A stretch of 64,000 nt of DNA from Streptomyces zhihengii. GTDB taxonomy: Bacteria; Actinomycetota; Actinomycetes; Streptomycetales; Streptomycetaceae. Numbering within the stretch: position 1 is the first letter of the stretch; every line of letters begins with the position of its first letter. The stretch covers positions 5,109,501 to 5,173,500 of the forward strand of contig NZ_JAFEJA010000001.1 in NCBI RefSeq assembly GCF_016919245.1, read 5' to 3'. The notes under the pieces were generated by a model. The model saw only the letters and a program-made list of their open reading frames with translations, did no database searches and was not told where the DNA came from. A program made the translations under genes and the position numbers. Shown piece after piece: positions 7,615 to 16,508 of this stretch.

Positions 7615-8955
7615 TCAGACGATCGCGCCGCCCGGCAGCTCCACCTTCGCCCCGAGCTTCTCCAGCTTCTCCATGAAGTTCTCGTAGCCGCGGTTGATCA
7701 GGTCGATCCCGTGCACCCGGCTCGTGCCCTGCGCGGCGAGGGCCGCGATCAGGTACGAGAAGCCGCCGCGCAGGTCGGGGATGACCAGGTCCGCGCCCTG
7801 GAGCTTGGTCGGGCCGGAGACGACCGCCGAGTGCAGGAAGTTGCGCTGGCCGAAGCGGCAGTCCGAGCCGCCCAGGCACTCGCGGTAGAGCTGGATGTGC
7901 GCGCCCATCTGGTTGAGGGCGGAGGTGAACCCGAGGCGCGACTCGTAGACCGTCTCGTGGACGATGGACAGGCCGGTCGCCTGCGTCAGCGCCACGACCA
8001 GGGGCTGCTGCCAGTCGGTCTGGAAGCCGGGGTGCACGTCCGTCTCCAGCGCGATGGACTTCAACTGGCCGCCGGGGTGCCAGAAGCGGATGCCCTCGTC
8101 GTCGATCTCGAAGGCGCCGCCGACCTTCCGGTACGTGTTGAGGAAGGTCATCATCGAGCGCTGCTGCGCGCCGCGGACGTAGATGTCGCCCTCGGTCGCC
8201 AGCGCCGCCGACGCCCAGGACGCGGCCTCCAGCCGGTCCGGGAGCGCCCGGTGGGTGTAGCCGCCGAGCTTGTCGACGCCGGTGATCCGGATGGTCCGGT
8301 CGGTGTCGACGGAGATGATGGCGCCCATCTTCTGCAGCACGCAGATGAGGTCCTCGATCTCCGGCTCCACGGCCGCGTTGGTCAGCTCGGTGACGCCCTC
8401 GGCGAGCACGGCCGTCAGCAGCACCTGCTCGGTCGAGCCGACCGAGGGGTAGGGCAGACGGATCTTCGTGCCGCGCAGGCGCTGCGGGGCCTCCAGGTAC
8501 TGGCCGTCCGCGCGCTTCTCGATCGTCGCGCCGAACTGCCGCAGCACGTCGAAGTGGAAGTCGATCGGCCGGCCGCCGATGTCGCAGCCGCCGAGGCCGG
8601 GGATGAACGCGTGGCCGAGGCGGTGCAGCAGAGGGCCGCAGAACAGGATCGGGATGCGCGAGGAACCGGCGTGGGCGTCGATGTCCGCGACGTTGGCGCT
8701 CTCGACGTGGGTCGGGTCGAGGACCAGCTCGCCGGGCTCCTCGCCCGGGCGGACGGTGACGCCGTGGAGCTGGAGCAGCCCCCGCACGACTCTCACGTCA
8801 CGGATGTCGGGCACATTGCGCAGCCGGCTCGGTCCGCTGCCGAGCAGAGCGGCGACCATCGCCTTGGGCACGAGGTTCTTCGCGCCGCGGACGCGGATCT
8901 CGCCCTCGAGCGGGGTGCCGCCGTGGACAAGCAGTACATCGTCTGTGCCGGTCAT
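7615..8955 (-). CDS. murA: UDP-N-acetylglucosamine 1-carboxyvinyltransferase
   Basis: This 446-residue EPSP-synthase-fold enzyme catalyses the first committed step of peptidoglycan synthesis, adding enolpyruvate from PEP to UDP-GlcNAc in the cytoplasm. The active-site loop reads GLGGCDIGGRPID, and Cys124 is the nucleophile that fosfomycin alkylates, so a sensitive enzyme is expected. The substrate-binding GAKNLVPK motif lies at residues ~24-31. The ATG giving MTGTDDVLL is taken as the start because the 38 residues upstream in frame are low complexity. It converges with hup and diverges from the YqgE-family gene across a 250-bp gap. Confidence 0.96.
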   Translation of the reverse strand: MTGTDDVLLVHGGTPLEGEIRVRGAKNLVPKAMVAALLGSGPSRLRNVPDIRDVRVVRGLLQLHGVTVRPGEEPGELVLDPTHVESANVADIDAHAGSSRIPILFCGPLLHRLGHAFIPGLGGCDIGGRPIDFHFDVLRQFGATIEKRADGQYLEAPQRLRGTKIRLPYPSVGSTEQVLLTAVLAEGVTELTNAAVEPEIEDLICVLQKMGAIISVDTDRTIRITGVDKLGGYTHRALPDRLEAASWASAALATEGDIYVRGAQQRSMMTFLNTYRKVGGAFEIDDEGIRFWHPGGQLKSIALETDVHPGFQTDWQQPLVVALTQATGLSIVHETVYESRLGFTSALNQMGAHIQLYRECLGGSDCRFGQRNFLHSAVVSGPTKLQGADLVIPDLRGGFSYLIAALAAQGTSRVHGIDLINRGYENFMEKLEKLGAKVELPGGAIV

Positions 8956-9205
8956 GAATCTCGCGTTCCGGAGTCGTGGTCGGGTGGCCAGAGAAAAGGG
9001 TAAGGGGCCCGGACCCCTGTCGGGTAAGGGCGAGGCGGCCCCTGACGCGTAATGAATTGGGCACAACACGGTGCGTCCGCGATCTCTCGCACAGGGTCAC
9101 GGGGCTCTTCGGGGGCCGTGGCCGCGCGCCGCGCCCCGACCTGCGTCCACGTCCACTGTGCCGCTGTGGCCACGCGGAGGGCGAAGATGCGGGATCATGT
9201 GTCGC

Positions 9206-9766
9206 ATGACCGAGGTGTCCTCGCTCACAGGGCGGCTGCTCGTCGCCACTCCTGCCCTCGCGGATCCGAACTTCGACCGCGCGGTCGTCCTGCTGCTCGA
9301 CCACGACGACGAGGGCTCGCTCGGCGTGGTGCTGAACCGGCCGACGCCGGTGGGGGTGGTGGACATCCTGGAGTCCTGGGCGGCCCTCGCGGGCGAGCCC
9401 GGGGTCGTCTTCCAGGGCGGACCGGTCTCCCTCGACTCCGCGCTCGGGGTGGCGGTGATCCCCGGTGACGAGGGGCCGCTCGGCTGGCGCCGGGTGTACG
9501 GGGCGATCGGCCTGGTCGACCTGGAGGCGCCCCCGGAGCTGCTGGGCTCGGCGCTCGGCTCGCTGCGGATCTTCGCGGGATACGCGGGATGGGGTCCGGG
9601 CCAGCTGGAGAGCGAGCTGGAGGAGGGGGCCTGGTACGTGGTGGAGTCCGAACCGGGAGACGTCTCGTCGCCGGAGCCGGAGGGTCTGTGGCGGTCGGTG
9701 CTCCGGCGCCAGCGCAGTGAACTGGCCATGTTCGCCACGTATCCGGACGATCCCAGCCTCAACTGA
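9206..9766 (+). CDS. YqgE/AlgH family protein (DUF179)
   Basis: This 186-residue protein begins with the family's characteristic run of GRLLVATPALADPNFDRAVV and LDHDDEGSLGVVLNRP, and has FQGGPV and RIFAGYAGWGPGQLESEL further on. The family is widely conserved and of uncertain function. An ATG nine bases upstream (9197) is an alternative start, but the second ATG has better spacing from GGGA. It is divergent from murA. Confidence 0.9.
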   Translation: MTEVSSLTGRLLVATPALADPNFDRAVVLLLDHDDEGSLGVVLNRPTPVGVVDILESWAALAGEPGVVFQGGPVSLDSALGVAVIPGDEGPLGWRRVYGAIGLVDLEAPPELLGSALGSLRIFAGYAGWGPGQLESELEEGAWYVVESEPGDVSSPEPEGLWRSVLRRQRSELAMFATYPDDPSLN

Positions 9767-9867
9767 CATCACCGGCGGCCCGCCCCGCGGCGGGCGCTCC
9801 CGCGGCTCCCGCGACGCGGCGGGGTCTCGCTCCCGTACGGGCCGCGGCGTGGGTACCCTTGGAGCTC

Positions 9868-10158
9868 ATGAGCACTCTTGAGCCCGAGCGCGGGACAGGC
9901 ACCGGGACCCTGGTAGAGCCGACGCCGCAGGTGTCGCACGGCGACGGCGATCACGAGCGCTTCGCCCATTACGTCCAGAAGGACAAGATCATGGCGAGTG
10001 CCCTCGACGGCACTCCCGTGGTGGCGCTGTGCGGGAAGGTCTGGGTGCCGGGGCGCGACCCCAAGAAGTACCCGGTCTGTCCCATGTGCAAGGAGATCTA
10101 CGAGTCGATGGGCTCCGCCGGCGGCGGCGACAAGGGCAAGGGCGGCGACAAGAAGTAG
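9868..10158 (+). CDS. DUF3039 family protein, putative zinc-binding
   Basis: This 96-residue actinobacterial protein has an acidic, disordered first third, then a small domain with His (HERFAHYV), a single Cys (VVALCGKVW) and a Cys-x2-Cys pair (VCPMC) that could coordinate zinc. The tail is Gly/Lys-rich. Function is unknown. GGAG precedes the ATG closely. A 19-bp terminator follows, so it ends its transcription unit. Confidence 0.85.
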   Translation: MSTLEPERGTGTGTLVEPTPQVSHGDGDHERFAHYVQKDKIMASALDGTPVVALCGKVWVPGRDPKKYPVCPMCKEIYESMGSAGGGDKGKGGDKK

Positions 10159-10182
10159 TCCCACCCCCCTCCCGTCCCACGA

Positions 10183-10223
10183 CGACGGCCCCCGGGCGCG
10201 CTTGGCGCGCCCGGGGGCCGTCG
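10183..10223 (+). terminator. 19-bp perfect terminator hairpin
   Basis: The stem 10183-10201 pairs perfectly with 10205-10223 around a 3-nt TTG loop, 24 bp after the DUF3039 stop. It isolates that gene from the sugar operon. Confidence 0.85.
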
Positions 10224-10399
10224 CGCGTTCCCGGGCAGTGGCGCCCCGCCGTGCCGCACCGCGCCCCCGCCGTGCCGTACCGCGCCTCACCGCGCCCCTC
10301 CGTGGCGCGTCATGCCTCGTCGGAAGCCCTCAAGCGCCGCCGCCGGGCGGGGTGCGTTGCACGGGCTGCGTCCGCTGGTCACAGAGTGGTTGAGACCTC

Positions 10400-10428
10400 T
10401 TGTCGGTCCGTTCGCCCGCCTCTAGCCT
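10400..10428 (+). promoter_or_regulatory. Promoter candidate for the sugar ABC operon
   Basis: TTGTCG (10400-10405) and TAGCCT (10423-10428) are separated by exactly 17 bp, matching the vegetative consensus for Streptomyces HrdB promoters. The predicted start lies near 10435. Confidence 0.55.
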
Positions 10429-10456
10429 CCTGCGTGTTGTGCAGTACGAAACACCC

Positions 10457-10473
10457 GTTGCGCATGTTGCAAC
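10457..10473 (+). promoter_or_regulatory. Operator candidate GTTGC-N7-GCAAC
   Basis: This perfect 5-bp inverted repeat lies about 20 bp downstream of the predicted transcription start and 31 bp before the lipoprotein start codon. That is a roadblock position typical of sugar-operon repressors. No regulator gene is adjacent, so the repressor (LacI, GntR or ROK type) is unknown. Confidence 0.45.
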
Positions 10474-10504
10474 GTCATGTCTGCCGATCGTAGGGGACCC
10501 CCGT

Positions 10505-11809
10505 ATGAAGCTCATCGCCAGGTTCACCGCCCCGGTCGCCGCGCTCGCGCTGGCCGGCCTCACGGCCACCGCCTGCGCCCCCCAGACCTCCGACAACGGC
10601 GCCGGCCGTGACGACAGGAGCGGCACCCTGCGGGTCTGGCTCTTCCAGGAGGTCAACAACAAGCCCAAGGAGCAGGTCGTCGACGCGGCCGTCGCCGCCT
10701 TCGAGAAGTCCCACGAGGGCGCCGAGGTCGAGGTGGAGTACATCCCCGTCGACACCCGCGCCCAGCGCATCAAGGCCGCCTTCAACGACCCCGACAGCGC
10801 GCCCGACGTGATCGAGTACGGCAACACCGACACCGCCGGCTACGTCAAGGACGGCGGACTCGCCGACGTCAGCGCCGAGTTCGGCGCCTGGGACGAGGCG
10901 AAGGACACCGACCCCACCGCCCGGCGGTCGGTCACCGTCGACGGCAAGGTCTACGGCGCGCCGCTCTTCGTCGGCGTCCGCGCGCTCTACTACCGCACCG
11001 ACGTCCTCGGCGAACTCGGGCTCGACGTGCCCACGACCCAGGACGAACTGATCTCCACCGCGAAGAAGATCCGCAAGGAGCGCCCCGAGCTGTACGGCCT
11101 CGCCGTGGGCGGCGCCTACACCTACGGAGCGATGCCCTTCATCTGGGCCAACGGCGGTGAGATGGCCGTGGAGAAGGACGGCGGCTGGAAGGCGGCCATC
11201 GACGGCGCCGAGGCGCAGAAGGGCATCGCCGCCTACACCTCGCTGTTCGGCGACGACAACTGCCCCGCCGCCAAGTGCGCCGCCATGGGCGGCAACGCCA
11301 CCGCCACCGCCTTCGCGGCCGGCAAGGCCGCCATGGTGATCGGCGGCGACTTCAGCCACCAGGCGATCGAGGCCGGGTCCGTCAAGGGCAAGTACGCCGT
11401 CGTCCCGCTGCCCGGCCTGAAGAAGGGCGAGATCGCCCCCGCGTTCGCCGGCGGCAACAACATCGGCGTGCTCCGCAGCACCGGGCACCGCACCCTCGCC
11501 GTCGACCTGATGAAGGAACTGGCGGGCAAGCGGACCCAGGCGGCACTCTTCGACGCCATGGGCTTCCTGCCCACGTACACCGACGTGCGCGACACGGCGG
11601 CGAAGAAGGAGCCGTTCGTCGCCCCCTTCATCGAGACCCTCGCCGCCGACACCAAGTTCGTCCCCGCCTCGCCGGCCTGGGGGCAGATCGACGCCTCGCT
11701 GGTGCTGCCCACCATGTTCCAGGAGATCGTGAGCGGCAAGAAGGACGTCCCGGCCGCGGCCGGCGACGCGGCGGAGAAGATGGACGCGGCCTTCGCGTCC
11801 GCGGGCTGA
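10505..11809 (+). CDS. Sugar ABC transporter substrate-binding lipoprotein
   Basis: This 434-residue extracytoplasmic solute-binding protein (family 1) has a signal peptide (KLIARF, then a hydrophobic run) and a lipobox ending ATAC with Cys24 as the lipidated residue. The mature N-terminus is typical (LRVWLFQEVNN), and VDGKVYGAPLFVGVRALYYRTD and FIWANGG are conserved in sugar binders. It is the first gene of a four-gene operon with two permeases and a hexosaminidase, so an amino-sugar oligosaccharide is the likely substrate; this is inference from context. The operon has no ATPase gene, so the shared MsiK-type ATPase encoded elsewhere is presumably used. Confidence 0.92.
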   Translation: MKLIARFTAPVAALALAGLTATACAPQTSDNGAGRDDRSGTLRVWLFQEVNNKPKEQVVDAAVAAFEKSHEGAEVEVEYIPVDTRAQRIKAAFNDPDSAPDVIEYGNTDTAGYVKDGGLADVSAEFGAWDEAKDTDPTARRSVTVDGKVYGAPLFVGVRALYYRTDVLGELGLDVPTTQDELISTAKKIRKERPELYGLAVGGAYTYGAMPFIWANGGEMAVEKDGGWKAAIDGAEAQKGIAAYTSLFGDDNCPAAKCAAMGGNATATAFAAGKAAMVIGGDFSHQAIEAGSVKGKYAVVPLPGLKKGEIAPAFAGGNNIGVLRSTGHRTLAVDLMKELAGKRTQAALFDAMGFLPTYTDVRDTAAKKEPFVAPFIETLAADTKFVPASPAWGQIDASLVLPTMFQEIVSGKKDVPAAAGDAAEKMDAAFASAG

Positions 11810-11812
11810 TCC

Positions 11813-12808
11813 ATGGCGACGACCCCCGCGCACGACACCGTCCCGGGCACGGGCCGCCCCGGCGTCCCGGCCCCGCGGAAGGCCCCCGCGGCCCGTCCCG
11901 CGCCGGGCCGCGGCCGGCCCGGCCCGGGCCGGCGGCACGGCGCCTGGACCCCCTGGCTCTACCTGGCCCCCGCCCTGGTGGTGCTGGCCGCCCTGCTCGT
12001 CTACCCCATCTACCAGCTCGGGCTGATCTCGTTCCTGGAGTACACCCAGGCCCAGGTCAGCGGCGGCGAGCCGACCAGCTTCCAGGGGCTCGGCAACTAC
12101 CGCGAGCTCTTCTCGGACGCCCAGTTCTGGCAGGTCCTGCTGGCGACCGTGGTCTTCGCGGCCGCCTGCGTCGTCACCACCCTGGCCGCCGGCTGCGCGC
12201 TGGCCGTCCTGCTCACCCGGATCAGGGCACTGCCCCGGCTCGTCCTGATGCTCGCCGCGCTGGGCGCGTGGGCGACACCCGCGATCACCGGCTCCACGGT
12301 GTGGGTCTTCCTCTTCGACCCCGATTTCGGACCGGTCAACAAAGTGCTGGGACTGGGCGACTTCTCCTGGACCTACGGGCGCTACAGCGCCTTCGCGCTG
12401 GTCCTCCTCGAAGTCGTGTGGTGCTCGTTCCCGTTCGTGATGGTGACCGTCTACGCGGGCATCAAGGCGATTCCCGGGGAAGTGCTGGAGGCGGCCTCGC
12501 TGGACGGCGCCTCGCAATGGCGCATCTGGCGTTCCGTCACGGCGCCGATGCTGCGGCCCATTCTCGTCGTGGTCACCATTCAGTCGATCATCTGGGACTT
12601 CAAGGTCTTCACGCAGATCTACGTCATGACGGGCGGCGGCGGCATCGCCGGCCAGAATCTCGTGCTCAACGTCTACGCCTACCAGAAGGCGTTCGCGTCC
12701 TCCGAGTACAGCCTGGGCTCGGCCATCGGCGTGGTCATGCTGCTCATTCTGCTCGCGGTCACCCTCGTGTATCTGCGACTGCTGCGACGCCAGGGAGAAG
12801 AGATATGA
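11813..12808 (+). CDS. Sugar ABC transporter permease (MalF/UgpA type)
   Basis: This 331-residue integral membrane protein has a Pro/Arg-rich cytoplasmic N-terminus of ~45 residues and then about six membrane helices. The EAA loop that contacts the ATPase reads GEVLEAASLDGASQWRIWRS. The gene starts 3 bp after the lipoprotein stop and overlaps the next permease by 4 bp (ATGA). It forms one half of the translocation channel. Confidence 0.92.
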   Translation: MATTPAHDTVPGTGRPGVPAPRKAPAARPAPGRGRPGPGRRHGAWTPWLYLAPALVVLAALLVYPIYQLGLISFLEYTQAQVSGGEPTSFQGLGNYRELFSDAQFWQVLLATVVFAAACVVTTLAAGCALAVLLTRIRALPRLVLMLAALGAWATPAITGSTVWVFLFDPDFGPVNKVLGLGDFSWTYGRYSAFALVLLEVVWCSFPFVMVTVYAGIKAIPGEVLEAASLDGASQWRIWRSVTAPMLRPILVVVTIQSIIWDFKVFTQIYVMTGGGGIAGQNLVLNVYAYQKAFASSEYSLGSAIGVVMLLILLAVTLVYLRLLRRQGEEI

Positions 12809-13656
12809 GCCTCGTCCCGAGCGGGCTGCGCATCCGCCGCCCCGGCCGTCTCGCCGCCGAGGCGACGGCCCTCGTCGTCGCCCTGGCCGTGGCCTTCCCG
12901 CTGTACTGGATGGTCCTCTCGGCCTTCAAGCCGGCCGGCGAGATCCAGTCCACCGACGCCCGGCCCTGGACCCTCTCCCCGTCGCTCGATTCGTTCCGGC
13001 GCGTCTTCGAACAGGAGGAATTCGGACGGTATTTCGTCAACTCGCTCGTCGTCGCGGTGAGCGTGGTGGTGGCCTCGTCGCTCATCGCCTTTCTGGCGGC
13101 CACCGCCGTGACGCGGTTCCGCTTCCGGCTGCGCACCACCCTGCTCATCATGTTCCTCGTCGCGCAGATGGTGCCCATCGAGGCGCTCACCATTCCGCTG
13201 TTCTTCCTGATGCGCGACTTCGGACAGCTCAACACCCTCGGCTCGCTGATCCTGCCGCACATCGCCTTCTCGCTGCCGTTCGCCATCTGGATGCTGCGCG
13301 GATTCGTGAAGGCGGTCCCCGAGGCGCTGGAGGAGGCCGCGTACATCGACGGCGCGAGCCGCACCCGCTTCCTGTGGCAGATCCTCTTCCCCCTGGTCTT
13401 CCCGGGGCTGGTGGCCACGAGCGTGTTCTCGTTCATCTCGACCTGGAACGACTTCCTCTTCGCCAAGTCGTTCATCATCAGCGACACCTCCCAGTCGACG
13501 CTGCCCATGGCGCTGCTGGTCTTCTTCAAGCCGGACGAGAACGACTGGGGAGGCATCATGGCGGGCTCCACCGTGATGACGGTCCCGGTGCTCGTCTTCT
13601 TCGTACTCGTACAGCGACGCCTGGTCTCCGGACTGGGCGGAGCAGTGAAGGACTGA
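12805..13656 (+). CDS. Sugar ABC transporter permease (MalG type)
   Basis: This 283-residue six-helix permease has the EAA motif EALEEAAYIDGASRTRFLWQ and the MalG-type ending (FVLVQRRLVSGLGGAVKD). The ATG lies inside the stop of the upstream permease gene (ATGA) and follows GGGAGAAGAG. It pairs with the preceding protein to form the import channel. Confidence 0.92.
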   Translation: MSLVPSGLRIRRPGRLAAEATALVVALAVAFPLYWMVLSAFKPAGEIQSTDARPWTLSPSLDSFRRVFEQEEFGRYFVNSLVVAVSVVVASSLIAFLAATAVTRFRFRLRTTLLIMFLVAQMVPIEALTIPLFFLMRDFGQLNTLGSLILPHIAFSLPFAIWMLRGFVKAVPEALEEAAYIDGASRTRFLWQILFPLVFPGLVATSVFSFISTWNDFLFAKSFIISDTSQSTLPMALLVFFKPDENDWGGIMAGSTVMTVPVLVFFVLVQRRLVSGLGGAVKD

Positions 13657-13660
13657 CGCG

Positions 13661-15349
13661 ATGACCGACCACGGTCCCGACACCGACAACGACACCGACA
13701 CCGGCACCGGCACACGGGCCGCCGTGCCCGCCCTCGTCCCCGCGCCCCGCCGCGCCGCCTGGGCGCCCGCCTCCGGCGGGGCGTTCGTCCTCGGCCCGCG
13801 CACCCGGATCGACGCGGGACCCGGCACCGAGCAGGCGGCGCGGTGGCTGCGGTCGTCCGTCGGCGCGGCCACCGGCCTGCCGCTCGCCCCCGGCGACAGC
13901 GAGGGCGGCGACCGCCTCGTGCTCGCCGTCGACCCGCACCTGCCCGCCGAGGGCTACCGGCTCGCCGTCGGCGAGGACGCCGTCCGCCTCGACGGCGGCA
14001 GCGCGGCGGGCGTCTTCTGGGGCGCGCAGACCCTGCGCCAGCTCCTCGGCGCCGAGGCGTTCCGCCGGGCCCCCGTACGGCCCGGGCACACATGGGCGCT
14101 GCCGCCGGGCACCGTGGAGGACGCGCCCCGCTTCGGCTGGCGCGGGCTGATGCTCGACGTGGCACGGCACTTCATGCCCAAGGACGACGTGCTGCGCCAG
14201 CTCGACCTGATGGCGGCCCACAAGCTCAACGTCCTCCACCTCCACCTCACCGACGACCAGGGCTGGCGCATCGAGATCCTGCGCCACCCGCGGCTGACCG
14301 AGGTCGGCGCCTGGCGCGCCCGCAGCAAGCACGGCCACCGGTTCTCCGAGCTCTGGGACGACACGCCCCACGGCGGCTGCTACACCCAGGACGACATCCG
14401 CGAGATCGTCGCCTACGCCGCCGAGCGGCACATCACCGTCGTCCCCGAGATCGACGTCCCGGGCCACTCCCAGGCGGCCATCGCCGCCTACCCCGAGCTG
14501 GGCAACACCGACGTCGTCGACACGGCCGCCCTGACGGTCTGGGACGACTGGGGCATCAACCCGAACGTCCTCGCCCCCACCGACCGCACCCTCCGCTTCT
14601 ACGAGGGCGTGCTGGAGGAGGTGCTCGACCTCTTCCCGTCCCCGTTCGTGCACATCGGCGGCGACGAGTGCCCCAAGGACCAGTGGCGCGCGTCGCCCGC
14701 CGCCCAGGCCCGCATCGCCGAACTCGGCGTCGACGGCGAGGACGGTCTCCAGTCCTGGTTCATCCGGCACTTCGACGGCTGGCTGGCCGAGCGGGGCCGC
14801 CGGCTCATCGGCTGGGACGAGATCCTGGAGGGCGGCCTGGCGCCCGGCGCGGCCGTCTCCTCCTGGCGCGGCTACCGGGGCGGTGTCGCCGCCGCCGAGG
14901 CCGGCCACGACGTGGTCATGTGCCCCGAGCAGCAGGTGTACCTGGACCACCGGCAGGCGCCGGGCGACGACGAGCCGATCCCGATCGGCTACGTACGGAC
15001 CCTGGAGGACGTCTACCGCTTCGAGCCCGTCCCGCCGTCCCTGTCGCCCGAGGCCGCCGCCCACGTCATCGGCACCCAGGCCAACGTCTGGACCGAGGTG
15101 ATGCAGAACCGCTCGCGGGTGGACTACCAGGTGTATCCGCGTCTCGCGGCCTTCGCCGAGGTCGCCTGGTCCGAGCTTCCCCCGTCCCGGGACCGGGTGT
15201 TCGCCGACTTCGAGCGGCGGATGGAGAGCCACTACGCCCGCCTCGACGCCCTGGGCGTCGGCTACCGGCCGCCGGCCGGCCCCCGCCCCTGGCAGCGGCG
15301 CCCCGGGGTCGGCGGTCGCCCGATCGAGGGCACGCCCCCCGTGGTCTGA
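13661..15349 (+). CDS. Cytoplasmic beta-N-acetylhexosaminidase, glycoside hydrolase family 20
   Basis: This 562-residue GH20 enzyme has an N-terminal GH20b domain (about residues 25-140) and then a TIM barrel. The catalytic pair lies in HIGGDECPKDQW (Asp335, Glu336), where the Asp supports substrate-assisted catalysis by the 2-acetamido group. It cleaves terminal GlcNAc or GalNAc. There is no signal peptide; the N-terminus is an acidic Asp/Thr repeat. With its position 5 bp after the permease gene, this implies that imported amino-sugar oligosaccharides are hydrolysed inside the cell. Identification is strong; the exact natural substrate is inferred. Confidence 0.93.
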   Translation: MTDHGPDTDNDTDTGTGTRAAVPALVPAPRRAAWAPASGGAFVLGPRTRIDAGPGTEQAARWLRSSVGAATGLPLAPGDSEGGDRLVLAVDPHLPAEGYRLAVGEDAVRLDGGSAAGVFWGAQTLRQLLGAEAFRRAPVRPGHTWALPPGTVEDAPRFGWRGLMLDVARHFMPKDDVLRQLDLMAAHKLNVLHLHLTDDQGWRIEILRHPRLTEVGAWRARSKHGHRFSELWDDTPHGGCYTQDDIREIVAYAAERHITVVPEIDVPGHSQAAIAAYPELGNTDVVDTAALTVWDDWGINPNVLAPTDRTLRFYEGVLEEVLDLFPSPFVHIGGDECPKDQWRASPAAQARIAELGVDGEDGLQSWFIRHFDGWLAERGRRLIGWDEILEGGLAPGAAVSSWRGYRGGVAAAEAGHDVVMCPEQQVYLDHRQAPGDDEPIPIGYVRTLEDVYRFEPVPPSLSPEAAAHVIGTQANVWTEVMQNRSRVDYQVYPRLAAFAEVAWSELPPSRDRVFADFERRMESHYARLDALGVGYRPPAGPRPWQRRPGVGGRPIEGTPPVV

Positions 15350-15611
15350 GTCCGCGCTGCGAGTCCCGGTCACGGCCCGGTCACCCGTTCCCGCCGCGCG
15401 CGGACCCGTTCCCCCGCGTGTTCCCGGGGTGTTCGCCACGTGCGCGAAACGGGTAATCGGGCCGTAAAGGATTCATGGGGTGAACACCCCTTCGCGGACC
15501 CTCTCGACGGACGGCCCGGAAGATGTGCCAGAGTTGCCACGTCCGGCATGTGAGCACGTACGGTACGGCCACACAGGCGGGATGGCCTGGACACCGGGAA
15601 GGGGCAACTGG

Positions 15612-16508
15612 GTGACCACGCACGCACCGCGGACGGGGCGGTCGGTGACGCTGCCGGACTCGCTCGACGAGGCCGTGGCGGCCCTCACCGCGATGCCCGC
15701 CGCCGTGCCCGTCGCCGGAGGCACCGACCTCATGGCCGCCGTCAACCGGGGCAGGCTCCGCCCCGCCGGCCTCGTCGGACTCGGCCGCATCAGCGAGATC
15801 CGCGGCTGGCGCTACCAGGACGGACACGCGCTCCTCGGCGCCGGACTCACCCACGCGCGCATGGGACGGCCCGACTTCGCGGCCCTCATCCCCGCGCTCG
15901 CGGCCTCCGCCCGCGCCGCCGGACCGCCCCAGATCCGCAACGCCGGCACCCTCGGCGGCAACATCGTCACCGCGGCGCCGACCGGCGACACCCTGCCCGT
16001 GCTGGCCGCCCTGGAGGCGGACCTCGTGATCGCGGGCCCCGAGGGCGCCCGCCGCGAGATCCCCGTCTCCCATCTGCTGGCCGGCCGCGAGATGCTCGGC
16101 CCCGCCGAACTCATCGCCTTCGTGCGGGTACCGCTGCTGCACGCGCCCCAGGTCTTCCTCAAGGCCACCGGCCGCACCGGCCCCGGACGCGCCACCGCCT
16201 CCGTCGCCGTGGTGCTCGACCCGGCGCGCCGCGGCGTGCGCTGCGCGGTCGGCGCCATCGCCCCGATGCCGCTGCGCCCGCTGGAGGCCGAGCGCTGGAT
16301 CGCCTCCCTGATCGACTGGGACGGCGAACGCGGCCTGGCCGGCGAGGCGCTGGCCGCCTTCGGCGAGTACGTCGCCACGGCCTGCATCCCGGATCCGGCA
16401 CCGGCGGCACCGGGCGAGGAGCAGCAGGTGCTGCCGCCCGCCGTACTGCATCTGCGGCGCACCGTCGCCGCGCTGGCCCGACGGGCACTGGGGAGGGCAC
16501 TGTCATGA
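15612..16508 (+). CDS. Molybdenum hydroxylase FAD-binding subunit (xanthine dehydrogenase family)
   Basis: This 298-residue protein has the FAD-binding motifs of the medium subunit: PVAGGTDLMAAVN near residue 35 and QIRNAGTLGGNIVTAAPTGD near 115. A CO dehydrogenase flavoprotein C-terminal domain follows. The GTG start has GGAAGGGG about eight bases upstream. An in-frame ATG 30 bp earlier (15582) is possible but poorly preceded. It is the first gene of a three-gene operon with the Fe-S and molybdopterin subunits, overlapping the next by 4 bp. It would pass electrons from the Fe-S clusters to NAD or another acceptor. Confidence 0.9.
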   Translation: MTTHAPRTGRSVTLPDSLDEAVAALTAMPAAVPVAGGTDLMAAVNRGRLRPAGLVGLGRISEIRGWRYQDGHALLGAGLTHARMGRPDFAALIPALAASARAAGPPQIRNAGTLGGNIVTAAPTGDTLPVLAALEADLVIAGPEGARREIPVSHLLAGREMLGPAELIAFVRVPLLHAPQVFLKATGRTGPGRATASVAVVLDPARRGVRCAVGAIAPMPLRPLEAERWIASLIDWDGERGLAGEALAAFGEYVATACIPDPAPAAPGEEQQVLPPAVLHLRRTVAALARRALGRALS

